The translations under genes and the position numbers were made by a program. The notes under the pieces are model-generated. The model was given only the letters and a program-made list of their open reading frames with translations. It searched no databases and was not told the origin of the DNA. A stretch of 26,160 nucleotides of DNA, taken from Irineochytrium annulatum. Its lineage: Eukaryota > Chytridiomycota > Chytridiomycetes > Chytridiales > Chytridiaceae. This document shows, piece after piece, positions 1-10,500 of this stretch (the stretch's first letter is position 1; each line of letters opens with the position of its first letter). The stretch covers positions 1-26,160 of the forward strand of contig JADGJL010000297.1 in assembly GCA_027600665.1 (NCBI GenBank), given 5' to 3'.

Positions 1-1050
1 GTTGTCCTCGTCGTCGAAGGCGGGTGGCGGCGGTAGTGGCGGTGGGGACACGACGGGCTGGTCGAAGAAGTGGTGAGGGGCGACGGAGAGCGGGGAGGGC
101 TTGCAGCTGGGGATGGCGGCGAAAGTGGGCGAGTCGTGGGTGGCCGCGAGCCAGCCGATGACGGATCTATCGTCGACCGCAATCGCGGGCTGATGGGCCC
201 AGGGGACACTCGCGGTGGCAGCCAACAGGGACTGCTCGTGGCGCGACATGATCGGCATCGGCTCGTAGGGCACCGTGTAAGGTGGATCCTGCAAGCTCGA
301 GGACCAGGCTGCCGGGTGGTCGTGAGCGAGATGCGGCAGCGGCGGCAGGCGGGAGAGGTCGGTTTGGTAGGGCTGGCGATAAGGCTGGCCCCGCGACGTT
401 CCGCCTCGGGACGGCATCCGGGACTGCGGCGGCGACAGCGATGGCGAGCTCTTGATGAAGTCGGCAAAGTTGACGAGGCCGTCGAGGGCGAGGGAATCCG
501 GCCCTAGTGCGGATGGAAACAGGTCCTCCTGCTTGAAGGTCGACAACGGGCAGGCCGACGGGGCCATCATCGCGTCGAGGCCCACGGAGCCGAGCCCGGG
601 CTCGAGCGCAGTCATCATCCAATCCGGCTGGTGGAGCCGGTGGTCCAGGGGCACGCTGCCGGTGAGGACCGCGACGGCACGCCGACGATCGCCGAAGTCG
701 GCGGCCGGACGCGGGGCGAGAAGATCGTCGCACATTGAGGATGCCGGTTGCTGGTTGACGACTTGGCGAGGGGCGAGGAGATCGTCCAAATCCTTTCAGT
801 CAGTTCAGGGGAGGAGTCGCGATCAGTACCGAAAGAAAATAGTTTAAGGAAAGCTCAGCAATTTGGTCTCAAATACATTCACGAAGTGGTCCCCGGGACC
901 CACGTCGACGTCGTAGCCAGTCGCGAGGTTGGTAAAGAGGGCCTCGACCTCCTGCATCGCGTCGGCCATCCCGGGACCGTTGTCGTTCTTGTTCACCAAG
1001 TCCAGTGAAAGCAGTGCATCGTCCATTAAGGCGTTCATCGCGGTCGACAT
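1..1050 (-). CDS. Partial transcription-factor-like acidic, proline-rich protein (3' end outside window)
   Basis: Reading on the minus strand starts at the ATG at 1050 (MSTAMNALMDD). It runs to about 877, is interrupted by an intron of about 84 nt (876-793, GTATTT...AAAG), then stays open from 792 through base 1, giving about 322 residues with no stop. The donor could instead be the GTGAAT at 882; both keep phase. No structured domain is visible. The protein is low-complexity, rich in Pro, Ser, Asp and Leu, and contains two DDLLAP repeats (near 783 and 732) and an acidic/hydrophobic segment DGLVNFADFIKSS near 440-480 that resembles an activation domain. The visible part ends in a poly-proline stretch followed by FDDED. 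This composition is typical of the N-terminal part of a fungal transcription regulator whose DNA-binding domain would lie beyond the window. That role is inference; the protein could be another disordered nuclear factor. The open frame and splice-consistent phase support a real gene. Confidence 0.6.
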
Positions 1051-1363
1051 CCCTCGCGATACTCTGATCGTTTGGGTATGATGTCTTTTGGAGGTTTTCC
1101 TTCAGTTGGGTTCTTTTTGTTCAATGTCGCGTAAATTCCTAAATTCCGACTTTTTGTCGTTAACACTGTGGGAAGCTTGGGTGCTACGTCTGATATTTTC
1201 AGACGTGAGCTTATCCGACCGCCGTGACGCCATTAAAGGCCGCTGAAAGCTGAAAGGCTCCCAAGTTGAAGGGGTTTCCAGCTCTTTCGGAAGCCACCAC
1301 CAACTTCACCAGTGCCCCAGCTGGTCTCACAGTTCTGACCACGAAAGGTCCTCGTGGCCTTGA

Positions 1364-1373
1364 CCATATATGG
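1364..1373. promoter_or_regulatory. CArG-box-like site (CCATATATGG)
   Basis: The ten bases fit the MADS-box (Mcm1/SRF) consensus CC(A/T)6GG exactly and sit inside a 12-bp perfect palindrome, ACCATATATGGT. The site is about 315 bp upstream of the ATG of the transcription-factor-like gene at 1050. Binding is inferred from the consensus only. Confidence 0.35.
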
Positions 1374-1446
1374 TTGCCCCGATGATGCGACGCAGCGGTT
1401 TGTCGTGTAGCCGAAGACCTGCACGACGCTATGCGTTCCACCTCTC

Positions 1447-1460
1447 CTTCACATGTGAAG
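1447..1460. promoter_or_regulatory. 14-bp palindrome containing an E-box (CACATGTG)
   Basis: CTTCACATGTGAAG is a perfect 14-bp palindrome around a CANNTG core, the class of site bound by bHLH dimers. It lies about 400 bp upstream of the minus-strand gene starting at 1050. Its function is inferred. Confidence 0.3.
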
Positions 1461-1492
1461 TGCGAGGGATGTGCAAGTGTGGAGAATTACAC

Positions 1493-1508
1493 CGGACAAC
1501 TTTGTCCG
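1493..1508. promoter_or_regulatory. CGG-N10-CCG inverted repeat
   Basis: CGGACAA and TTGTCCG form a 7-bp inverted repeat with a 2-nt centre. The outer triplets give CGG-N10-CCG, the spacing known for Put3-type Zn2Cys6 regulators. It could equally be a short hairpin in the 3' UTR of the RSPH10B-like transcript, whose stop codon is 63 bp away. Confidence 0.3.
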
Positions 1509-1570
1509 ACGGGGCTTGGCTTCTTTACGCCCTTCAGTAAGCGGGAATCAGGTGCACATCTTCTCTATTA

Positions 1571-4434
1571 TTAATACTCAATTCGTAACGACGCGGTCAA
1601 AAACATATCAAACACTCTAAACACCTCCGCTTTTCGCACAAGGTCGTAGTTCTCTTCTGACTTGCTCCCATCGAGCTCATCAAGCTCGTGCTTAGAGCCG
1701 GTGTTCGACGCGGGTGGTTCAAGTTCCGGATCCGCTGGCGTTGGTGTGGCGCCTTCTGCCACGATGATAGGCGGGGGCAGCTCTTCAAGCTCTTGAAAAG
1801 ATTCAATCGGAGCGGGGGCGGCGGGGGGGGCGGGTTGTTCCCTCTCCACGTTTTCTCGCTCCTTCAGCTCTTTCTCCTTTGAGTCCTTCTTCTTTATCTT
1901 TGGGAAGGCAATTGATTAGTAATCGGTGCCAAGTAAGTCCTTACATGTAAACTGTCTGGAACAGGATCCACGGCGTTCTTCGATGTGTGCGCAGACGCGC
2001 GCACGGCTACCAGATGATCCTTGTCCTTCTCTGCCTTCAGATCCTTCGAGTCCTTATCCTTGGCATCTTTCTCCTTCTCCTTTGTGTCGTGCGACGCCTT
2101 CTCCTCTTTCTTGTCCGTCGCTTTATCCTCTTTCTTATCCGCCTTCTCCGCCCTCGACTTCTTTGACTCATCTTCTTTAACCGCGGGTGCGACGTCCACC
2201 TCCACGGCCGCGATGACCTCGGCTGGCGTGTTTGAGTCCGGGTTATTAAGCGACTCGATCTGGGACGCGGTCGAAACGTGCTTCTCGAGCTTTTGGGCCT
2301 CCTGTGCGAGGTTCTCGTCGCTCTTGACTACGATGCAGAAGAAGACGGCGACGAAGAACTCGTACGGTACTAACTGTCCCCGTGTCAGTCTCGAAAAATA
2401 TAAGCTCTGCCTACCTCTATCTCCAGATTGAAAGCACCGCCTTCCGACACGCAGGGCAGCGTTTGAGAGAAGTTCTCGACGAGGCGGCTGATTGATAGAG
2501 GTCCGTTGGAAACGTCGAGGAATTTGATGTCCTGTTTCGGTTAAGTGGCAATCGATGCATTTGAATCACAAACATGAAGAAGATGGACGAAATCCCGTAT
2601 TGTCACCGTCTTATCCAGCGCGGCGTTTGGGAGCGCGTGAGCCTGCCGCTTAGCGATCCTCGCATACAAAGTGTAAACCTGCTCGCCGTATTTGCATTCG
2701 GCCTCCTATACTTGTTTTAGCCCGTACACTCTTGATCACATGCTTTTAACCTTCGTCAGCTCAACCGCAAAGGTATTCCCCGCCTGCTCCGGCGTGCCGT
2801 CGGTCTCGTTTACTTTGGGTTGGCCCAGGGGTAGAACGTCGTGTTTGATGGTGTATGAGAATTCCGCGACGACGCCGTGCTCATGCACCGAGAGGTCCTT
2901 CTGGCCGCCATATACGAGATGTGATGTCCGTAATAGCGCTTCCACAAAGTCTCGGAATATAAAATAATCTCCAACTCGATGAGGGTCCTGGAACTCAATG
3001 TCAGAAGGTCGTTGAGGATGTCCACGTTACGTTGTATCGACTCACTAACGATGGCTCATTCCTAAAACTTTTTGCATGGGCTCTATCGATTTCAACTTTC
3101 TTCGCGTCAGACAGGAACGGTAAAAGATATCCTACCTAATGTGAAACCTCTTCGTTTAAATCCGCAATCCTCAAGAAATTTCCAAAACTGCACCCTCGAA
3201 ATTGCAGACTCTCTCCGATTGTCGCCTTCTTCCGATTCAGGGACAGGCTGAGTAGAAACCCCGAGATTACAATAGTGCGAGTAGATTTTCTTTAAAGGCC
3301 CAATATATCGCAGCAGGACGTTGCTTAAAAGCTTCAAAGTTTCCTCGTTTGCCGCCTGATCGCCCATGAGACCAAGATCGGCGAGGTTGAAGATCATTGG
3401 ACAATCTTTTGCTCGATGTTAGTAAAGGCGTGTCAGCCATTTACACACCATTTTGATACTTCGGCCAGTCCCCCATCATTCTATCATTTTTAAACTCCCC
3501 TCGATATTTCCGACCGTTCTCGGAGAAGTAACAACCAAACCCATTCTAATGACTTGGTCAGCGCCAACAAGGTCACAATGGAAGTAAACCTTGCAGTTAT
3601 CCTTCCAATTCCCCTCATACCGTGCACCGCTGGCGTATTGGAATACACCGAATCCACACCGCTTCCCAGCGACCCATCCACCCTCGTACCGGTTGCTGAG
3701 AGGCAACTGGTGGCTAATTAACGGGGCAACCTTCCACGTATACACACCAAACCCGTGCGGCAATCCATTCTAGAGCGCCTATCAGCACAAATCACCAGAA
3801 GGGTTTCCAGGCGTTACCTCCCACTCCCCGTTATATTCCTCGCCCCGGTCCTTCCACTTCATGACACCCTTCCCCGTCTTAACGTTGTTCTCCCACTGCC
3901 CATCATACACGTTCCCCGATGAATACCGCATGACACCTCTCCCATGCTTCATCCCGTTGAGCCAATCCCCCTCGTAGCAGCACGTCCCGGAGTCGTTGTA
4001 CTTGAGCACGCCTTTGCCGCTCTGCTTCCCGTTCCGCCATTCGCCTTCGTACCGGAAGCTGCTCTCGGGGCAATCGAACACCCCTTGCCCGTTCCGCAGA
4101 CCACCTTCGACCTGGCCCACGTATCGACAGCCATTCTGCCTTCATTTCGCCATGCTAGTCAGAATACTTTCGTGGCAAAACGGAACGGTTGTTCAACAGC
4201 CTACCACTTGTATGATCCCTCGCCGGTCATCTTGTTGGCCTTAAACATACCCTCAAAGCGGACGCCGTCTTTCCACTCGTACTGTCCCAGTCCATCCATG
4301 AGGCCCCCCTTGAACGTGCCCTCGTACTTCCCGCCCGACTTGAACTCAACCCTCCCGGGCCCATCGTAATTCCCATTCGCAGTGTCGCCAACATACTCCT
4401 TTACGATCACAGACGACAGGGCCACCTCCTCCAT
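1571..4434 (-). CDS. RSPH10B: Radial spoke head protein 10 homolog B-like MORN-repeat protein
   Basis: Eleven exons join to 2,391 nt (796 aa): 4434-4205, 4139-3818, 3769-3590, 3545-3449, 3405-3136, 3095-3046, 2987-2751, 2705-2574, 2531-2415, 2373-1945, 1897-1571. All junctions keep phase. Residues about 1-275 hold ten or so MORN repeats (KYEGTFKGG, RYEGEWRNGK, VYDGQWENNV, EYNGEWENGL). The middle has helical segments characteristic of the RSPH10B family (FIFRDFVEALLRTSHLVY; VPYEFFVAVFFCIVV). The last 200 residues form a highly charged Lys/Glu-rich tail. Human RSPH10B is of similar size (about 870 aa) and layout. The family sits in the radial spoke head of motile 9+2 axonemes, so a zoospore flagellum is implied. 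In exon 3, after VYTW, 36-48 in-frame bases (near 3733-3690) may hide another short intron because they disrupt one repeat. The 3449/3405 junction has a second possible acceptor. The gene is divergent from topoisomerase II, with 131 bp between start codons. Confidence 0.85.
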
Positions 4435-4565
4435 CCTCGGTCCCCTTGGAGCGGCTTTCAGACTTGGTGAGCGTCAAACTTCAGGTTGATCTCCGCAGTA
4501 CTTCGTTGCACAGAAGATTCGGACGTTAAAGTTTGCTTGACGAAGTTCATTTTCGACTTGGACAG
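4435..4565. promoter_or_regulatory. Compact bidirectional promoter, RSPH10B-like / topoisomerase II
   Basis: Only 131 bp separate the two divergent ATGs (4434 minus, 4566 plus). The interval must hold both 5' UTRs and the core promoters. I see no TATA box and no RFX-type X-box inverted repeat; a lone GTTGCAC near 4504 is at most a half-site. It is notable that a flagellar gene and a proliferation gene share this interval. Confidence 0.55.
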
Positions 4566-7500
4566 ATGTCGTCGGACGAGGCCGACTACCACTCCGCGGG
4601 CGGATCCGAGGACGAGTTCGTGGCTGCGAAGGTAGGCGCCTTGAAGGCCCGTTCTCTCGCTGCGTTGCACTCTAATTGAAACGCGCTCCCGCAGAAGAAG
4701 GCCGCGCCAAAAGCGACGAAGGCGAAGCCCAAGAAGGAGCCTTTGAAGACGTCGTCGGTCGCGAACGTGGATCAAATGGATATCGACGACGATGACGACT
4801 ATGGCGTCGTCGAGGTTAAGTCGAAAGGGAAGAAGGAGACCGTGAAGAAGTCGGCCGGCGGTGAGGGCAAGACCATCGAGGAGGTGAGCAGAAACCCGTG
4901 GCGAGTCCGTAGATGAGGCTGATGTTGTGATCAGATATACCAGAAGAAGACTCAGCTGGAGCATATCCTGCTGAGGCCAGATACATACATCGGATCCGTG
5001 GAGTCGATGTCGTGCCCGATGTGGGTGTTTGAGGAAAACAAGCTCGTCAACAGAAGCATCACCTACGTCCCTGGGCTTTACAAAATCTTCGATGAGATTC
5101 TTGTCAATGGTTGGCTCAATACGCTGTGGGAATATTTGCTGACGTTCCCAGCTGCTGATAACAAGGTGCGAGATCCGTCCATGGACAAGATTGAGGTTGT
5201 TATCGACACGGAGAAGAACCTGGTTTCCGTTTATAACAACGGGAGAGGTATTCCTATTGAGATCCACGCAAAGGAGCAAGTTTACGTGCCTGAGCTCATC
5301 TTTGGTCATCTCTTAACCTCTTCAAACTACGATGATTCGGAGAAGAAGGTGACGGGTGGGAGAAACGGATACGGTGCGAAGCTGTGCAATATTTTCAGCT
5401 CAAAGTTTACGGTTGAGACTGGGGACTCAAAGGCCGGCAAGGTGTATAAGCAGGTTAGTTTTCGACCCTTTCTTTTGTATTCTGGGGTTCCTCAGTAATG
5501 CCGCTCGAAAAAATTTCCAACTTTCACAATCACAGATTTTTTCGAAGAATATGTCGAAAAAAAGCGAGCCTAAGATAACGCAAAAGAAGACGGACGACTT
5601 CACCCGCATCACCTTTGAGCCAGACCTCGAGAAGTTTGGCATGACCGAGCTCGACGTCGATATCGTCGCCCTCTTCTCTAAGCGCGCCTACGATATCGCC
5701 GGCTGCGTCGATGGCGTCAAGGTCTTGCTGAACGGCAGCCGGATTAAGGTCAAAAGTTTTAAGGACTACATCGGCATGTACCTCCCCGAGCCGAAGGAGA
5801 TCGGCGCAAAGAAGCCATCCATCATTTACGAAAAGGTCTCGGATCGTTGGGAGGTGGCATTTACGGTCTCGGACGGGCAGTTCCAGCAGGTTTCGTTTGT
5901 CAACAGCATCTGTACGTCAAAGGGCGGGACCCATGTCAACCACGTTACGGAGCAGATCGTCTCGCATTTGTTGGAGCTTGTGAAGAAGAAGGATAAGAAG
6001 ACGACCTTCAAGCCACATCAGGCTAAGCAGCAGATATCGATCTACATCAACTGTCTGATCGAGAACCCCGCGTTTGACTCGCAGACGAAGGAGAATATGA
6101 CGTTGAAGGTTTCGTCTTTTGGGTCCAAGTGCGGTTTGGGCGAAGACTTCATGAAGAAAGGTTGGCGCGAAAGACTTGAGCCGACATTAACCGATTCATC
6201 AGTCTCGAAGTCGGGGATTATCGACAACATACTTGCCGTTGCGAAGTTCCGTTCCGACCTGGCGCTAAAAAAGACGGATGGTACAAAAGCGACGAGGATT
6301 TCCGGCATTTCGAAGCTGGACGATGCTAACCAGGCGGGGACAAAGAATGGCGCTAACTGTACACTTATTTTGACGGAGGGTGACTCCGCGAAGACCTTAG
6401 GTAGGTGCTTTTGCTGCTTGATTTTCTTTGGCTCGAGTTCCTAACATATCAACAGCCGTCTCGGGTCTCTCCGTCGTCGGCCGCGATCAGTTCGGCGTGT
6501 TCCCCTTACGCGGAAAACTTCTGAACGTCCGCGACACGGCTTCATCGATGGTTCAAAAGAACGCGGAAATCACGGCGCTCAAGCAGATCATCGGCTTACA
6601 GCAAGGGAAAGTTTACAATAGCGTGAAGGATTTGAGATACGGGCACATCATGATCATGACCGATCAGGTACGTGTTGGTAGTGTTTAATTGTTCTTACCA
6701 ACCCTGTAGGATCACGACGGATCTCACATCAAAGGTCTCATTATCAACCTCCTCGACACTTTCTGGCCGAGTCTTCTGAAAATTCCCGGGTTCCTCCAGG
6801 AGTTCATCACGCCTATTGTAAAGGTTGTTACATTTGAATTTTTCGTTCTCCTAACAGCTTTCAGGCAATCCCAAAGACGAAGGGCGGAAGGAAGCAGGAG
6901 ATCAGCTTCTACACGATTCCAGAGTATGAGGAATGGAAGAAGGAAAACGATGATGGAAAGGGATATTACATTAAGTACTTCAAGGTATGCGCCGTTCTGA
7001 AGGTCCGTGCTGACGAGAAAAAAGGGTCTCGGTACTTCCACGCCCGAGGACGCGAAGAAGTACTTCGCAGACATGGCGGGACATCGGAAGCCCTTCGAGG
7101 CGGCGACGGCGGAGGATTCGCAGCTTGTTGATCTTGCGTTCAACAAGAAGCGAGCCGAGGATCGTAAAGAATGGCTCAAGTCGTTTACGGTACAATGTGC
7201 TGTTCCATATAACTCTAAATCGTGCGTAGGATGGGACATATATGGACAACAGCGTTGATGAAATCACTATTACCGACTTCATCAACCGTGAGCTCATTCT
7301 CTTCTCCATGGCCGACAACGTCCGGTCGATTCCGTCGTCCATTGACGGGATGAAGCCCGGCCAGAGGAAGATTTTGTATTCGTGCTTCAAGAGAAACTTG
7401 AAAAATGAAATCAAAGTATGATTCCGTCGTCCGTCTTCCGATCATAATATGTTTACAGGTCACTCAACTTGCGGGTTACGTGTCCGAGCACAGCGCATAC

Positions 7501-10500
7501 CATCACGGCGAGGCGTCGCTGTTTTCAACGATTGTGGGGATGGCGCAGAACTTCGTCGGGTCGAACAACCTTCCTTTATTAGAGCCGCGCGGTCAGTTCG
7601 GAACACGGCTGCAAGGCGGAAAGGACCACGCTAGCGCTCGTTACATTTTCACGGCTCTGAACCCGCTTGCGAGGATTGTTTTCCACCCGGAGGACGATAA
7701 ACTTCTTAAATATTTGAACGATGATGGGCAGGACATCGAGCCGGCATGGTAGAGACCATTATTCGAACACTGACTTACCTTTTGGAAGGTACCTTCCAAT
7801 CCTGCCGATGCTCCTTGTCAACGGTGGCGAAGGCATTGGTACAGGGTGGTCTTCTTCAATTCCGAACTATAAGTAGGCTTTGCTCCCGAGACGAAACATT
7901 AACTTACAAATAGCCCGAAGGACATCGTTGCAAACTTGCATCGCTTGATGGACGGCGAGGCTGTTGTGCCCATGACTCCTTGGTACCGCGGCTTCAAGGG
8001 TGAAGTTAGCTCGCACAAGGAGAAAGGGTTCCGTTTTGACGGCACGATTCGGAAGCTGTCGGACACGACTCTTGAAATCACCGAGTTGCCTCTAAAGACT
8101 TGGACGCAATCCTACAAGGAGCAGTTAGAGGCGTGGATGATTGGTGATGAGGCTAAGAAAATTGTTCCCTGGGTTAAGGTACAACTCGTGACTGCAGGAC
8201 CGTCTTTGAGCATATTGCAGGACTTCAAAGAATACCACACGGACGCATCAGTTCATTTCGTGGTTACGTTGACGGAGGAGAACATGGCTCTCGCGGAGAA
8301 GGAGGGCTTGGACAAGAAGTTCAAGCTGTCCAGCACGGTAGCTACGTCCAATCTGGTTTGCTTCGATCTGGAGGGGAAGATCAAAAAGTACGACAATGTC
8401 GAGGATCTGATGAGAGACTTTTTCGACCTGCGCTTGTCGTACTATCACAAGAGAAAGGCATATAGATTTGTGACTTGGCTTGTTTAATACTTGCATAGGA
8501 AGCTATGCTCAACCGACTTGAATTCGAGTGGAAGAAGCTTGACAACAAGGCTCGCTTCGTTCTCGAGATTATTCAGGGGACTTTGATCGTTCAGAACCGG
8601 AAGCGAACCGAAATTTTGAAGGAGTTAAAGGCAAAAAAGTATTTCGCTATCTCGAAGAAGACTGAGGATGCTATGAACGCGGGCATTCCTGGCGCTGCTC
8701 CCGGTAGCACTCCCGAGGATGAAGGAGACGGCGACAGCGAGGGGGATGAGGCGGCCGGAGCGCCTCTTGCCCGTGATTACGAATACCTGCTAGGCATGCC
8801 GATCTGGAATCTCACTTTGGAAAAGGTTCATGATTGCAGATGAATCAATGGTTGACGCGAAGATTACATTAGGTCGAGCAACTTAAGAAGGAGCGGGACG
8901 AGAAGAATAAAGAGATTGCGATCCTTGCGGAGCAAACTCCGGCTCAGTTGTGGCGCTCGGACCTGGACACGTTCCTTGTTCACTGGGAGTCGTTCGAGCA
9001 GGGCCTTGCCGAACTTGAGAGTATGGACCCCAGCAAGATTAAGAAGATCGCCGCGGAGGCGAAGAAGAATAGGAAACCCGCGGTTCGCAAGCCGAAGGCG
9101 CCTAAAGATGACGATGTGAACGATAGCGACTTTGAAGTGTCCAAAGGTTCGTGTGTTGCTTGCATCTGGAGGTTTGCTGACTTTGATCACAGCTAAATTG
9201 AAGGCTCAATCTCGTTCCGTGAAACAAACGACACTTTCGTTCAAACCGGCGAAGGAGGAGGATAAGATGCCTGAAGTCTCGAAGCCGAAAGGTTTGTCTG
9301 CCCTGTGACTCCGCTAAGCAACCAAGTTCTACCCAGTAAGGCTGCGCTGAAAATGAAGGAGCCTAAGGACGAAGCACCGAAGGTAAAGGGCGAGGGGAAG
9401 CGGGCCGGTAAGCCTTTGCACAAGTTTTTGAGTTCTCATATTGTTTAAGGTCGTTCTGCTAAATACGAGGAAGACGAGGTGACCTCAACTAATAAAGGGA
9501 TTTTCTAACGCGCTTACTTTAGGATTTCGAAATTTCCGAACCCGAAGCTGTTGAAGGTAACTAGCGTTTTTTAATGTATGACCGTTTAAAAAACTGTGAT
9601 TTTTCGACAGTCGAAAAAAAGCCTACTAGGGTTGCTCGGACGGCTAAGAAACGCATCGTCGAGTCCGAGGTAATTCTAGGAAGATTTTGCAAAAATAAAT
9701 GGATTTGCTAAGGACGAAGACGACTTCGAAGACATCTTGGAGAAAGCGCAAGATGGCGAGGAGGATGCGATGGTAAATTTGATTCTTGGCGTTGCAGCAC
9801 TAACGTCCGCCAGGACGATGGTGCCTATTCGGCTGACGGTGACTGGAATGCAAAGGCGAAGAAAGGTTTCTATTTCGAGGCGTCAATTAGACTGAGCAAG
9901 AATTAGAGCAGTCCACCAAGGTTGCAAACAAGGAGAAGGCAGCGCCGGAGGAGGCAACGAAGGCCGAGGTGCCTAAGAAGGTTGAAGTGCCCAAGACTGC
10001 GCTTCCGAAGGCCGAGGAGAAGCGGACCGGTAGGCATGCTACTAAACCTTGAAATCTTATAAACGTTAAGGTCGTAATGCCAGAAAAGCCGAGGATGATG
10101 TACTGTTCTCTTTTGTTACCAGCTTAACGTCTTCAAATAGGAATTCATGGACTCCGAGTCCGAAGGTGCCCAAGATAGTAGTTGTAACTTTGCGCATAAT
10201 GTCTGAAGCATTTTTTAGTGGAAATGAAGCCCGTCGCCGGCCGAGCCCCACCGAAGCGTGTACTCGAAATTAGGGTTAGGGATTTTGAGGGTCGCGCATA
10301 TTTAAATTCTCAGGACGATGACGACTTTGAGAACACGGTGGAGAAGGCGCAAGATGACGAAGTGGCTGACAAAAAAGTGATTGTTATACCTCGTTGCATT
10401 CATGCTAACGTGCGACCTTAGGACGATGATAGTTACTCCTTTTCGGATGACAGCGACCGGAAGGTCAAAGCGAGGAAAGGTGTGATTGCGAACCTCTACG

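Larger units (their letters stand above)
1051..1570. other. Intergenic region between the transcription-factor-like gene start and the RSPH10B-like gene end
   Basis: This 520-bp stretch lies upstream of the minus-strand gene starting at 1050 and downstream of the RSPH10B-like stop at 1571. It probably holds the promoter of the former and the 3' UTR of the latter. It contains three perfect or near-perfect palindromes, at 1363-1374, 1447-1460 and 1493-1508, listed separately. A minus-strand reading frame at 1233-1424 (about 63 codons, with several Cys and Gly) is preceded by an acceptor-like CGTGCAG, but it has no convincing start or partner exon. I do not call it a gene. Confidence 0.5.

Noticed and set aside
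167..733. 188-codon Arg/Pro-rich frame on the minus strand
   Set aside because: It lacks an ATG and is a shadow of the better frame running from 792 to base 1 on the same strand, which has normal amino-acid composition and a matching upstream exon.
4458..5309. 283-codon minus-strand frame opposite the TOP2 start
   Set aside because: It is antisense to clearly conserved TOP2 exons and has the Arg/Leu/His-rich composition of a mirror frame.
10270..10281. Two copies of TTAGGG, the fungal telomere repeat
   Set aside because: Only two units, lying exactly at a TOP2 exon-intron border where the aligned sister cassette has an ordinary splice site. A chance match is enough.
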